A DNA stretch of 64,000 bases, taken from positions 1,954,001-2,018,000 of the forward strand of contig JADJOB010000002.1 in assembly GCA_016714025.1 (NCBI GenBank). Reading direction: 5' to 3'. Source of the stretch: Saprospiraceae bacterium. GTDB taxonomy: Bacteria > Bacteroidota > Bacteroidia > Chitinophagales > Saprospiraceae. Positions within the stretch are counted from its first letter, which is position 1. Each line of letters begins with the position of its first letter. Shown here piece by piece: positions 17,656 to 26,068 of this stretch. The notes under the pieces were generated by a model. The model worked only from the letters and a program-made list of their open reading frames with translations, did not search any database and was not told the origin of the DNA. A program made the position numbers and the translations under genes.

Positions 17656-17910
17656 ATGGAAAGAAATCTTCGAAAGCAAAAAGTTGGAGTGGTCAGTAGC
17701 AATAAAATGGCCAAAACCATCACAGTAAAGGTTGAGCGAAGTTTGTTGCATGACAAGTATGGCAAACGAATGAATAAGAGTAAAAAATATTTTGCTCATG
17801 ATGAAAACAATGAATGTACAATAGGCGATTTGGTTCGTATTATGGAAACCAGACCGCTCAGCAAGAATAAATGCTGGAGACTCATAGAAATTATTAAGAA
17901 AGGAGAATAA
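17656..17910 (+). CDS. rpsQ: 30S ribosomal protein S17
   Basis: 84 residues. S17 is an early assembly protein with an OB fold that binds 16S rRNA helices 7 and 11. RNLRKQKVGVVSSNKMAKT at the start, the KYFAHDENNEC strand and METRPLSKNKCWRL near the end match the family. It lies 12 bases after rpmC and 15 before rplN. Confidence 0.97.
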   Translation: MERNLRKQKVGVVSSNKMAKTITVKVERSLLHDKYGKRMNKSKKYFAHDENNECTIGDLVRIMETRPLSKNKCWRLIEIIKKGE

Positions 17911-17925
17911 TAAATTTAAGCAGCG

Positions 17926-18291
17926 ATGATACAACAAGAATCAAGACTAAACGTAGCGGATAATAGTGGTGCAAAAGAAGTACTCTGTATTCGTGTGTTG
18001 GGTGGAACCAAAAGAAGATATGCTTCTATTGGTGATAAAATCGTTGTAACGGTAAAATCAGCTACACCAGGAGGTGTAAAAAAAGGTACTGTTTCAAAAG
18101 CGGTGATTGTTCGAACTAAAAAAGAAATTCGTCGTAAAGACGGCTCTTATATTAGGTTCGATGATAATGCGGTAGTACTCTTAAATGCTGCTGACGAACC
18201 AAGGGGTACACGTATTTTCGGACCCGTTGCACGGGAGCTTCGTGAAAAAGATTACATGCGTATTGTTTCATTAGCTCCAGAAGTACTCTGA
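17926..18291 (+). CDS. rplN: 50S ribosomal protein L14
   Basis: 121 residues. L14 forms an intersubunit bridge and is the binding site of the silencing factor RsfS. The start MIQQESRLNVADNSGAKEV, the middle KSATPGGVKKGTVSKAVIVR (in part) and GTRIFGPVARELRE are highly conserved. It opens the spc part of the cluster. Confidence 0.98.
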   Translation: MIQQESRLNVADNSGAKEVLCIRVLGGTKRRYASIGDKIVVTVKSATPGGVKKGTVSKAVIVRTKKEIRRKDGSYIRFDDNAVVLLNAADEPRGTRIFGPVARELREKDYMRIVSLAPEVL

Positions 18292-18322
18292 TTATTTTAC
18301 AAGATTAATTTGAATAGGAATT

Positions 18323-18634
18323 ATGAAATTTAAAATAAAAAAAGGCGATAAAATCCGGGTCATTTCCGGTTCCAATAAAGGAAAGGAAGGAATCGTAAGC
18401 CAGATTGTAAGTGAAAAAAACAGGGCAGTTGTTGAAGGGATCAATATTGTTAAAAAACATATGAAACCTACAAACAATAACCCCGGTGGAATTGTAGAAT
18501 TTTCAGCTCCAATTCACATTTCTAATTTGTCTTTGTTAGACCCAAAGAGTGGAAAACCAACACGGGTAGGTTATGAGATTCGCAATGACCAAAAAGTACG
18601 TGTTTCTAAAAAATCAGGTGAAATAATTAAGTGA
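18323..18634 (+). CDS. rplX: 50S ribosomal protein L24
   Basis: 103 residues. L24 initiates 50S assembly and has a KOW motif, seen as KKGDKIRVISGSNKGKEG near the N-terminus. The GINIVKKHMKP segment and C-terminal GKPTRVGYEI complete the fold. Its TGA stop overlaps the ATG of rplE by one base (TGATG), implying translational coupling. Confidence 0.97.
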   Translation: MKFKIKKGDKIRVISGSNKGKEGIVSQIVSEKNRAVVEGINIVKKHMKPTNNNPGGIVEFSAPIHISNLSLLDPKSGKPTRVGYEIRNDQKVRVSKKSGEIIK

Positions 18635-19191
18635 TGAGTTACATAAACAGACTTAAAGCACATTATCAAAAAAATGTAGTTCCGGTATTGATGGAAAAAT
18701 TTCAATACTCTTCTATTATGCAAGCACCTAAATTGGTGAAAATAAGCATTAATCAAGGAGTCGGAAGTGCAACTCAGGATAAAAAACTAGTGGATATTGC
18801 CGTAAATGAAATCACAACGATCTCTGGTCAGAAAGCAGTTCCTACTCAATCTAAAAAAGCAATCTCTAACTTTAAGTTAAGAGAAAAAATGCCCATTGGC
18901 GCAAAAGTAACGTTGAGAAGTGACCGGATGTATGAATTTATGGATCGTCTCATTACAGTAGCCTTACCTCGAGTTCGTGACTTTAGAGGGATTTCTGATA
19001 ACAGTTTTGATGGGAGAGGAAATTATACACTAGGGATTACTGAACAAATCATTTTTCCTGAAATCGATTTAGATAAAATTAATAAGATTGCAGGAATGGA
19101 CATCACGTTTGTTACAACAGCAAAAACCGATGCAGAAGCTTTTGAATTGCTAAAACATATGGGTATGCCTTTTAAAAATCAAAAAATTTAA
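18634..19191 (+). CDS. rplE: 50S ribosomal protein L5
   Basis: 185 residues. L5 binds 5S rRNA and forms part of the central protuberance. Typical segments are PKLVKISINQGVGSA, GQKAVPTQSKKAISNFKLRE (in part) and RDFRGISDNSFDGRGNYTLG. A GTG at 18631 is also in frame, but I chose ATG at 18634 because it overlaps the rplX stop in the common TGATG arrangement and gives the usual N-terminus MSYINRLK. Confidence 0.96.
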   Translation: MSYINRLKAHYQKNVVPVLMEKFQYSSIMQAPKLVKISINQGVGSATQDKKLVDIAVNEITTISGQKAVPTQSKKAISNFKLREKMPIGAKVTLRSDRMYEFMDRLITVALPRVRDFRGISDNSFDGRGNYTLGITEQIIFPEIDLDKINKIAGMDITFVTTAKTDAEAFELLKHMGMPFKNQKI

Positions 19192-19202
19192 GTTTCGTTT
19201 TT

Positions 19203-19472
19203 ATGTCTAAAAAATCAATTATAGCAAGACAGGCAAAGCGTGAACGTGTGGTAGCAAAATACCATGATGTTCGTGCTCAACTTAAAAAAGACCATGACTA
19301 TGATGGACTTTCAAAATTACCTAGAGATGCATCTCCGGTACGTTTAAAAAACCGATGCGGTCTCACCGGTCGTCCAAAAGGGTTTATGCGTCGTTTCGGA
19401 TTATCGCGAAATGTATTTCGTTTGATGGCCTTAGATGGAAAAATACCTGGTATCGTAAAAGCAAGTTGGTAA
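19203..19472 (+). CDS. rpsN: 30S ribosomal protein S14 (zinc-free type)
   Basis: 89 residues. S14 is a late head protein contacting 16S rRNA near the A site. The long form without the two CxxC pairs is present (only one Cys, in KNRCGLTGRPKG), so this is the zinc-independent C-minus version. GFMRRFGLSRNVFR and the KASW ending are diagnostic. Confidence 0.97.
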   Translation: MSKKSIIARQAKRERVVAKYHDVRAQLKKDHDYDGLSKLPRDASPVRLKNRCGLTGRPKGFMRRFGLSRNVFRLMALDGKIPGIVKASW

Positions 19473-19495
19473 TTTAAAATTTATAAATTAGTATT

Positions 19496-19903
19496 ATGTC
19501 AATTGTAACAGATTCAATCGCAGATTACCTAACCAGAATTCGCAATGCGCAGTTAGCTGGTTTCCGGATTGTAGATATTCCTGCATCCAATACAAAGAAA
19601 GCGATTACGGAAATACTCTATAAAAGTGGTTATATTTTAAAATATAAATTTGAGGATTCTGAAAACAAGCAGGGTTTAATTCGCATTGCCTTGAAATATG
19701 ATCCTGTATCAAAATTACCCATTATAAGAGAATTAAAACGTGTTAGTAAACCAGGAAAAAGAGTTTATAGCAATGTGGATGAATTACCACGTATTATAAG
19801 CGGTCTTGGAATATACATTGTTTCAACTTCAAAAGGACTTTTAACTGATAAAGAAGCAAAGAGAGAAAATGTCGGTGGAGAAGTACTTTGTTACATATAT
19901 TAA
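19496..19903 (+). CDS. rpsH: 30S ribosomal protein S8
   Basis: 135 residues. S8 binds the central domain of 16S rRNA and, in E. coli, represses the spc operon. The start TDSIADYLTRIRNAQ, the middle RVSKPGKRVYSNVDELPRI and the C-terminal GLLTDKEAKRENVGGEVLCYI (in part) are conserved. Whether S8 autoregulation exists here is not visible. Confidence 0.97.
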   Translation: MSIVTDSIADYLTRIRNAQLAGFRIVDIPASNTKKAITEILYKSGYILKYKFEDSENKQGLIRIALKYDPVSKLPIIRELKRVSKPGKRVYSNVDELPRIISGLGIYIVSTSKGLLTDKEAKRENVGGEVLCYIY

Positions 19904-19917
19904 TAAATTGATTTAAC

Positions 19918-20469
19918 ATGTCAAGAATAGGAAAAAAGCTGATTCCAATCCCAAAGGGAGTGGAAATTAAAATTGATAAAGCGACGGTTACGGTTAAAGG
20001 TCCTAAAGGGTCACTGACTCAGGCGATTGATCCGGATATGAAAGTCACAACGGAAGATGGAAATATCACCATCAGTAGACCAACTGAACAAAAGAGACAT
20101 AAATCGCTTCATGGATTAACCCGTGCTCTGGTAAGCAATATGGTTACTGGCGTCAATGAAGGCTTTACAAAACAGATGGAATTGGTCGGTGTTGGTTTCA
20201 GGGTTTCAAATACAGGAAATTTATTGGAATTGTCTATTGGTTATTCACATCCAATCCTGTTTTATATACCAAGTGAATTAAAAGTGGAAACGATTACTGA
20301 AAAAGGATCGAATCCTAAAATAATATTAAAAGGTTCTGATTTGCAATTAATCGGTCAGATCTGTGCTAAAATTCGTTCATTAAAAGCACCTGAACCATTT
20401 AAAGGGAAAGGGATCAAATTTGCTGGTGAAGTTCTTCGTAGAAAAGCTGGTAAATCTGCAGGTAAATAA
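19918..20469 (+). CDS. rplF: 50S ribosomal protein L6
   Basis: 183 residues, two repeated alpha/beta domains. L6 sits near the factor-binding site. MSRIGKKLIPIPKGVE at the start, LVSNMVTGVNEGFTKQMELVG (in part) in the middle, and the C-terminal EPFKGKGIKFAGEVLRRKAGK (in part) are diagnostic. Canonical position between rpsH and rplR. Confidence 0.97.
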   Translation: MSRIGKKLIPIPKGVEIKIDKATVTVKGPKGSLTQAIDPDMKVTTEDGNITISRPTEQKRHKSLHGLTRALVSNMVTGVNEGFTKQMELVGVGFRVSNTGNLLELSIGYSHPILFYIPSELKVETITEKGSNPKIILKGSDLQLIGQICAKIRSLKAPEPFKGKGIKFAGEVLRRKAGKSAGK

Positions 20470-20501
20470 TAATTAGTTTTTTAATCGTTAATTCGATTGA
20501 C

Positions 20502-20852
20502 ATGAAAAAAAATAAAGATACACAACGTCAAAAGATAAGATTTAGAATTCGCAAATCAGTTATCGGAACTCCGGAGCGTCCGAGATTGGCGGTATTTAAA
20601 AGCAATACGGCAATTTATTGTCAACTTATTGATGACACCGTAGGTAAAACTTTGTGCGCAGCTTCATCCAGTGATAAAAGCTTGGGAAAAGCAAGCAAAA
20701 GTGATCTTGCAAAAAAGGTTGGAACCTTAATTGCCAGCAAAGCTAAAAGTATAAATATCGATGCAGTCGTTTTTGATCGCGGTGGATTTTTATATCATGG
20801 TAGAATTAAAGCATTGGCTGAAGGAGCCCGTGAAGGTGGATTAAATTTTTAA
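20502..20852 (+). CDS. rplR: 50S ribosomal protein L18
   Basis: 116 residues. L18 binds 5S rRNA with L5 and L25. Family segments are RIRKSVIGTPERPRLAVFKS near the N-terminus, YCQLIDDTVGKTLCAASS, and the C-terminal VVFDRGGFLYHGRIKALAEG (each typical). It follows rplF after 32 bases. Confidence 0.97.
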   Translation: MKKNKDTQRQKIRFRIRKSVIGTPERPRLAVFKSNTAIYCQLIDDTVGKTLCAASSSDKSLGKASKSDLAKKVGTLIASKAKSINIDAVVFDRGGFLYHGRIKALAEGAREGGLNF

Positions 20853-20876
20853 AATTAAATTTCTATAATAAAGATC

Positions 20877-21398
20877 ATGGCAAAATCGCATGTAGTACGA
20901 GTTAAGGCAGCTGGTGAAACGGAACTAAAAGAAAAACTGGTTAACTTAAACAGGGTAGCAAAAGTTACCAAAGGAGGTAGAACCTTCAGCTTTTCGGCAT
21001 TGGTTGTTGTAGGGGATGGCCACGGTATTGTAGGTCAGGGAATTGGAAAAGCCAGAGAAGTTTCTGATGCAATTTCTAAAGCAGTAGATGATGCAAAGAA
21101 AAATTTAATCAAAGTTCCAATTCAAAAAGGGACTATTGCACATGAACAAAAAGGAAAATTCGGCGCCGGTCGTGTATTCATAAAGCCAGCTGCAGATGGA
21201 ACAGGAGTTATAGCAGGTGGAGCGATGCGCGCTGTTTTGGAAATTGCCGGAATTCATAACGTATTAGCAAAATCAATTGGTTCTTCCAATCCACACAATG
21301 TGGTAAAAGCAACCCTGGATGCACTGACTAAAATCAGAAGTCCCTATGAAGTTGCGAAGCAGCGTAAAATTGAATTGATAAAAGTATTTGAAGGTTAA
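20877..21398 (+). CDS. rpsE: 30S ribosomal protein S5
   Basis: 173 residues. S5 has a double-stranded-RNA-binding-like domain followed by a ribosomal S5 C-terminal domain and contributes to decoding fidelity and mRNA helicase activity. NRVAKVTKGGRTFSFSALVV is the loop where spectinomycin-resistance mutations occur in other species. GAGRVFIKPAADGTGVIAGG (in part) and AGIHNVLAKSIGSSNPHNVV follow. Confidence 0.97.
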   Translation: MAKSHVVRVKAAGETELKEKLVNLNRVAKVTKGGRTFSFSALVVVGDGHGIVGQGIGKAREVSDAISKAVDDAKKNLIKVPIQKGTIAHEQKGKFGAGRVFIKPAADGTGVIAGGAMRAVLEIAGIHNVLAKSIGSSNPHNVVKATLDALTKIRSPYEVAKQRKIELIKVFEG

Positions 21399-21415
21399 TA
21401 ATTTAGTATTGAATC

Positions 21416-21595
21416 ATGGGAAAGATAAAAATTACACAGTCTAAAAGCGTTATTAAAACGAGCGAAAGACAAAAATTAACCATTAGAGCATTGGGATTAA
21501 GAAACCCTCATGATTCTGTTGAAGTTGAATCAACGCCGCAGATCTTGGGAATGGTTAATAAAGTTAAACATCTTGTTCAAGTTGAAAAGATATAA
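21416..21595 (+). CDS. rpmD: 50S ribosomal protein L30
   Basis: 59 residues, a small gene easily missed. L30 is a peripheral 50S protein. The frame starts MGKIKITQSKSVIKTSERQ, continues LGLRNPHDSVEVES with the typical T-x-x-IxGMVNKVKHLVxVE C-terminal pattern (PQILGMVNKVKHLVQVE), and ends at TAA 21593-21595. It lies 17 bases after rpsE and 5 before rplO, exactly where L30 belongs. Confidence 0.95.
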   Translation: MGKIKITQSKSVIKTSERQKLTIRALGLRNPHDSVEVESTPQILGMVNKVKHLVQVEKI

Positions 21596-21600
21596 GTATC

Positions 21601-22047
21601 ATGGAATTACACAATCTTAAACCGGCTAAAGGAGCCATCCATAAGGAAAAACGTATTGCAAGAGGTGAAGGATCCGGTCACGGAGGAACCTCTGGAAAAG
21701 GACATAAGGGTATGAAAGCCCGTTCCGGGGCAACAACTACTAAAGGTTTTGAAGGGGGTCAAACACCACTTCAAAGACGTATTCCGAAATTTGGATTTAG
21801 AAACATTAACCGGATTAATTATAAGGAAGTAAACCTTGATACACTTTCTAACTATGCAGAAAGATATCAGGTAACTGAAATCAATCAGGAATTTTTTAAT
21901 TCAAACAAAATTTTTAATGTCAATGACAAAATAAAAATTTTGGGACGTGGAGAAATTACTAAGGCTTTCAAATTAAGAGTTCATGCATGTACTGCTTCTG
22001 CTAAAACCAAAATTGAAGCAGCAGGTGGATCCATCGAACTCATTTAA
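21601..22047 (+). CDS. rplO: 50S ribosomal protein L15
   Basis: 148 residues. L15 is a late-assembly protein with a long basic N-terminal extension into 23S rRNA. LHNLKPAKGAIHKEKRIARG, then GSGHGGTSGKGHKGMKARSG and FEGGQTPLQRRIPKFGF (each in part) are signature segments. It starts 5 bases after rpmD and ends 9 before secY. Confidence 0.97.
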   Translation: MELHNLKPAKGAIHKEKRIARGEGSGHGGTSGKGHKGMKARSGATTTKGFEGGQTPLQRRIPKFGFRNINRINYKEVNLDTLSNYAERYQVTEINQEFFNSNKIFNVNDKIKILGRGEITKAFKLRVHACTASAKTKIEAAGGSIELI

Positions 22048-22056
22048 CTTTTTTGA

Positions 22057-23412
22057 ATGAAAAAATTAATTGAAACTTTAAAGAATATCTGGAGCATTCA
22101 AGAGCTAAGGGATAAGATTGTTTATACACTTACCTTGCTTATAATTTTCAGAGTAGGTTCTTTTATCGTATTGCCGGGAGTTGACCCTTCAATACTGAAT
22201 CAAAAAGCATCAAATAGCGCGAATAGCTTATTTGGTTTAATCAATAGTTATACCGGTGGAGCATTTGATAAAGCATCAATTTTTGCTTTGGGTATTATGC
22301 CCTATATCACGGCTTCCATTATCGTTCAGTTATTGGGTTTCGCAGTTCCATATTTTCAAAGACTCCAACAAAAAGAGGGTGAGTCCGGACGTAAGAAATT
22401 AAGTCAAATCACTAGGATTCTAACGGTATTTATAACCCTTGTGCAGGGTGGTGGGTATTTGACCTATGTAAAATCCATGGGTGCGGTTGATCCAAATGTG
22501 AGTGCATTCATTTTCTGGTTTTCCAATAGCATCATTTTGGCTACAGGTACCGTATTCTGTATGTGGCTGGGTGAGCGGATTACAGATCGCGGAATTGGAA
22601 ACGGTACTTCGTTGATCATCATGATCGGGATTATTGCATCCTTACCTTCTGCGTTTGCATTTGAATTGAATTCACAGTCATTTTTGCTCTTTTTATTGGA
22701 GATCATCATTCTATTCCTGATTATAATAGCCACGATTTTGGTTATTCAGGGGGTTAGAAAAATACCCATACAGTTTGCAAAGAGAATGGTAGGAAGAGGT
22801 ACCGGTTCGATGCCCATGGCTACCAACCGGGATTACATTCCACTTAAAGTAAATGCAGCCGGTGTAATGCCAATCATTTTTGCCCAGGCTATATTGTTCC
22901 TGCCTTTAACTGCAGTGCAATACATGACTTCGGACCCTACATTAGGAACAACAGGCATCATGCATACCTTGACAGATCCTTATGGGTTTTGGCATAATTT
23001 TCTGACTTTCATACTGGTTGTTGGGTTTACATATATTTATACAGCATTGATTGTGAATCCTCAGAATTACGCCGAGTATCTTAAACGGCAGAATGCATTT
23101 ATTCCGGGAATTAAACCAGGAGAGGATACTGAGGAATACATTGATACAACGACTACAAGAATCACATTACCAGGAGCTATTTTCCTGGGATTTTTGACAA
23201 TACTTCCTTCCATTGCAGTGGTATTTGGTGTAAATCCACAATTTGCAAGATTCTTTGGAGGGTCTTCTGTTCTGATCATGGTAGGGGTTATATTAGACAC
23301 CTTGTCACAGGTTGAATCTTACCTACTTATGAGAAAATACGATGGTTTGGTTAAATCAGGAAGGATCGAAGGACGCTTTAGTCAAGGAGTGGGTCCGATT
23401 GTAAACGGTTAA
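22057..23412 (+). CDS. secY: Preprotein translocase subunit SecY
   Basis: 451 residues with about ten transmembrane helices. SecY forms the protein-conducting channel of the inner membrane with SecE and SecG, and is the first step for T9SS cargo, lipoproteins and porins encoded in this window. Visible signatures are GIMPYITASIIVQLL in TM2, the cytoplasmic loop GERITDRGIGNGTSLIIM, and the C-terminal loop RFSQGVGP. The long lumenal segment between TM7 and TM8 is typical of Bacteroidota. It is placed between rplO and map. Confidence 0.97.
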   Translation: MKKLIETLKNIWSIQELRDKIVYTLTLLIIFRVGSFIVLPGVDPSILNQKASNSANSLFGLINSYTGGAFDKASIFALGIMPYITASIIVQLLGFAVPYFQRLQQKEGESGRKKLSQITRILTVFITLVQGGGYLTYVKSMGAVDPNVSAFIFWFSNSIILATGTVFCMWLGERITDRGIGNGTSLIIMIGIIASLPSAFAFELNSQSFLLFLLEIIILFLIIIATILVIQGVRKIPIQFAKRMVGRGTGSMPMATNRDYIPLKVNAAGVMPIIFAQAILFLPLTAVQYMTSDPTLGTTGIMHTLTDPYGFWHNFLTFILVVGFTYIYTALIVNPQNYAEYLKRQNAFIPGIKPGEDTEEYIDTTTTRITLPGAIFLGFLTILPSIAVVFGVNPQFARFFGGSSVLIMVGVILDTLSQVESYLLMRKYDGLVKSGRIEGRFSQGVGPIVNG

Positions 23413-23423
23413 TTGAATATTGG

Positions 23424-24224
23424 ATGATTTACCTCAAAACAGAAGAGGAAATCGAAATTATGCGGATAAGTTCGCTGCTGGTTTCTGAGACCTTAGCAGA
23501 AATTGCAAGTATTCTAAAACCAGGAATTTCTGGTTTGGCATTGGATAAAAAAGCAGAAGAATATATAAGAGATCATAAAGCATTTCCTGCATTTAAGGGT
23601 TTTCACGGTTTTCCTGCCAGTTTATGTATTTCCATTAATGAACAGGTGGTACATGGAATACCCTCAAAGGAGCCTATAAAAAGTGGAGATGTCGTTTCAG
23701 TAGATTGTGGAGTGTGTTTGAATGGTTTTTATGGAGATTCAGCTTACACCTTTATGGTGGGAGAAGTCGCCCCTGAAATTATCCAATTATTGAAGGTGAC
23801 GATAGAATCTTTAGAACTCGGAATCCAGGAAGCCAAATTTGGAAACCGGGTGGGAGACATCAGTCAGGCCATACAAGATCATACAGAAGGAAAATATGGC
23901 TATGGAGTTGTTCGGGAATTGGTTGGGCACGGAATTGGTAAACAATTACATGAACCCCCGGAGATTCCAAATTTTGGAAAAAAGGGTCGAGGGCTGGTTT
24001 TAAAAGAAGGATTGGTCATTGCGATAGAACCCATGATTAATTTGGGTACCCGGAGGGTCAAGCAACTTAAAGACGGTTGGACCATGGTGACTCAGGATAA
24101 AAAACCTTCCGCACATTTCGAACACACCATTACGGTGCGAAGAGATGGGGGAGAAAAGCTTTCAGATCACAAAATCATTGAAAAATCTGTGAAAAATAAC
24201 ATAGAATTGACAAAAATTGATTAA
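23424..24224 (+). CDS. map: Methionine aminopeptidase type I
   Basis: 266 residues. Removes N-terminal Met from nascent proteins. The pita-bread fold metal ligands can be placed: Asp in SVDCGV, Asp in GDSAYTF, His in GHGIGKQLHEPP, Glu in AIEPM and Glu in HFEHTITV. No N-terminal zinc-finger extension, so type Ia. adk, often next to secY, is missing; map directly follows secY (11 bases) and precedes infA, the usual Bacteroidota order. Confidence 0.96.
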   Translation: MIYLKTEEEIEIMRISSLLVSETLAEIASILKPGISGLALDKKAEEYIRDHKAFPAFKGFHGFPASLCISINEQVVHGIPSKEPIKSGDVVSVDCGVCLNGFYGDSAYTFMVGEVAPEIIQLLKVTIESLELGIQEAKFGNRVGDISQAIQDHTEGKYGYGVVRELVGHGIGKQLHEPPEIPNFGKKGRGLVLKEGLVIAIEPMINLGTRRVKQLKDGWTMVTQDKKPSAHFEHTITVRRDGGEKLSDHKIIEKSVKNNIELTKID

Positions 24225-24257
24225 AAAGATAGATATTTGCACTCCGAAAATTTTAAG

Positions 24258-24476
24258 ATGACCAAAAAGAACCTGATTACCCAGGATGGTACGATAGAAG
24301 AAGCACTTTCAAATGCCATGTTTAGGGTAAGACTTCAGAACGATCATCTTATAATTGCGACAATTTCGGGCAAAATGCGGATGAATTATATAAGAATTCT
24401 TCCCGGTGACAAAGTATCGGTTGAAATGAGCCCATACGACTTGTCAAGGGGGAGAATTACCTATAGATATAAATAA
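24258..24476 (+). CDS. infA: Translation initiation factor IF-1
   Basis: 72 residues, exactly the usual IF-1 length. It is an OB-fold protein that occupies the 30S A site during initiation. TKKNLITQDGTIEEALSNAM and GKMRMNYIRILPGDKVSVE are characteristic. An in-frame TTG at 24237 would add seven residues, but the ATG at 24258 gives the conserved N-terminus and length, so I chose it. Confidence 0.95.
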   Translation: MTKKNLITQDGTIEEALSNAMFRVRLQNDHLIIATISGKMRMNYIRILPGDKVSVEMSPYDLSRGRITYRYK

Positions 24477-24482
24477 AAAGAA

Positions 24483-24599
24483 ATGAAAGTAAGAACCTCC
24501 ATTAAAAAAAGAACAGCTGACTGCAAGTTTGTACGTCGGAAAGGGAAGTTGTATATAATCAACAAGAAAAATCCTAAATTCAAACAACGTCAAGGTTAA
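24483..24599 (+). CDS. rpmJ: 50S ribosomal protein L36
   Basis: 38 residues, another small gene. The sequence starts MKVRTSIKKRTADCKFVRRKG and ends NKKNPKFKQRQG, both typical of L36 (quoted in part). Only one Cys is present, so this is the zinc-free form, matching the zinc-free S14 in the same cluster. It starts 6 bases after infA and ends 18 before rpsM. Confidence 0.95.
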   Translation: MKVRTSIKKRTADCKFVRRKGKLYIINKKNPKFKQRQG

Positions 24600-24617
24600 T
24601 TCAAAACAAGAAATTCT

Positions 24618-24995
24618 ATGGCACGTATTGCAGGGGTTGATTTACCAAGAAATAAAAGAGGAGTTGTAGGCTTAACCTATATCTATGGGATAGGTTCCAC
24701 AACTGCTAAAAACATATTGTCCAAAGTTGGGATCGGAGAAAGTGTCCGGGTTCAGGAATGGTCAAATGATCAAGTCCAATCAATTGCAAAATTGATTCAG
24801 GAAGAGATTAAGGTCGAAGGGGAACTTCGATCAGATGTTCAATTAAGTATTAAACGATTAATGGACATTGCATGTTACCGTGGAATTCGTCACAGAAAAG
24901 GACTTCCGGTTCGTGGTCAGCGTACAAAAACCAATGCGCGTACCAGAAAAGGAAAGCGTAAAACTGTAGCAAACAAGAAAAAAGCAACCAAGTAA
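24618..24995 (+). CDS. rpsM: 30S ribosomal protein S13
   Basis: 125 residues. S13 lies at the top of the 30S head and bridges to the 50S subunit. ARIAGVDLPRNKRGVVGLTY at the start, a helix-two-turn-helix middle (YIYGIGSTTAKNIL), and the C-terminal RGIRHRKGLPVRGQRTKTNA with a basic tail ending KKKATK are diagnostic. It starts the alpha part of the cluster. Confidence 0.98.
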   Translation: MARIAGVDLPRNKRGVVGLTYIYGIGSTTAKNILSKVGIGESVRVQEWSNDQVQSIAKLIQEEIKVEGELRSDVQLSIKRLMDIACYRGIRHRKGLPVRGQRTKTNARTRKGKRKTVANKKKATK

Positions 24996-25016
24996 TATTA
25001 TTTATTCCATTCATTT

Positions 25017-25403
25017 ATGGCAAAAGGAAAAAAGGTTAAAAAGAGAAAAGTTAAAGTTGATTCTGATGGAATTGCATTCATTCAGGCTACTTTTAACAAT
25101 ATCATTATTTCATTGTGCAATAAAGCAGGTGAAGTTATTTCGTGGTCAAGTGCCGGTAGATCTGGTTTCAGAGGTTCAAAAAAGAATACCCCATTCGCTG
25201 CACAAATGTCTGCAAATACAGCTGCGGCTACTGCATTTGATGCCGGTATGCGCTCTGCGGAAGTATTTGTAAAAGGTCCTGGTTCAGGTCGTGAAGCTGC
25301 CATAAGAGCATTGGATAGTTCCGGGATTAAAATCACTAAAATTATCGACACGACACCGATTCCGCATAATGGTTGCAGACCTCCTAAACATCGTAGAGTA
25401 TAA
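25017..25403 (+). CDS. rpsK: 30S ribosomal protein S11
   Basis: 128 residues. S11 lines the platform and contacts mRNA at the E site. A basic N-terminus precedes IQATFNNIIISLCNKAGEVI, then the SSAGRSGFRGSKKNTPFAAQ segment and the C-terminal PIPHNGCRPPKHRRV signature. It is in canonical position between rpsM and rpsD. Confidence 0.98.
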   Translation: MAKGKKVKKRKVKVDSDGIAFIQATFNNIIISLCNKAGEVISWSSAGRSGFRGSKKNTPFAAQMSANTAAATAFDAGMRSAEVFVKGPGSGREAAIRALDSSGIKITKIIDTTPIPHNGCRPPKHRRV

Positions 25404-25428
25404 TCCTTACAATAGTAGAAATTAAGAT

Positions 25429-26040
25429 ATGGCGAGATATACAGGCCCGGTTACTAAAAAATCAAGATCCTTCGGTCAGTCTTTGACTGGTTATGATAAG
25501 TCTTTTGAAAAGAAAAAATATGCTCCGGGGCAACATGGTCCTTCCCGTAAAAAGAAGCAAAAATCAAACTATGCTTTGCAGCTGATTGAAAAACAAAAAG
25601 CTAAATATACCTATGGCGTTTTAGAACGTCAGTTTAGAAATATCTTCCATGATGCACATAAGAAAGAAGGTGTAACTGGTGAAAACTTATTCCAATATTT
25701 GGAAGCTCGTCTGGATAATACCGTTTATCGTATGGGGATTGCTCCAACCCGGAAAGGGGCTCGTCAAATGGTTTCACACCGTCACATCAATGTAAATGGA
25801 AAATTGGTCAATATTCCATCATTCCGTTTAAAACCGGGTGATGTATTAACTGTAAGAGGAAAATCTCAAGGATTGGAATTCATTAAGCACCAAGTTGCTC
25901 AAAAAACCGATACACGCAAATTTCCTTGGTTGGAATGGAATGCTGATAAGATGGAGGGTAAATTTCTTCAATATCCTAATCGCGAGCAGGTACCTGAACC
26001 AATCAACGAACAATTGATTGTCGAGTTGTATTCTAAGTAA
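25429..26040 (+). CDS. rpsD: 30S ribosomal protein S4
   Basis: 203 residues. S4 is a primary 16S rRNA-binding protein and part of the mRNA helicase. ARYTGPVTKKSRSFGQSL and the S4 RNA-binding domain RLDNTVYRMGIAPTRKGARQ with the SHRHINVNGKLVNIPSF segment are seen. No N-terminal CxxC zinc site, so the zinc-free form. In other bacteria S4 regulates the alpha operon; no such leader is evident here. Confidence 0.97.
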   Translation: MARYTGPVTKKSRSFGQSLTGYDKSFEKKKYAPGQHGPSRKKKQKSNYALQLIEKQKAKYTYGVLERQFRNIFHDAHKKEGVTGENLFQYLEARLDNTVYRMGIAPTRKGARQMVSHRHINVNGKLVNIPSFRLKPGDVLTVRGKSQGLEFIKHQVAQKTDTRKFPWLEWNADKMEGKFLQYPNREQVPEPINEQLIVELYSK

Positions 26041-26068
26041 TCCTATTAATAATAAAAACGTTCACAGC

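Noticed and set aside
24237..24257. Seven-residue N-terminal extension of IF-1 from a TTG
   Set aside because: ATG at 24258 gives the conserved 72-residue protein.
26018..26068. Longer rpoA start overlapping rpsD
   Set aside because: The added residues are not conserved; MSILNFQ at 26069 is the usual start region.
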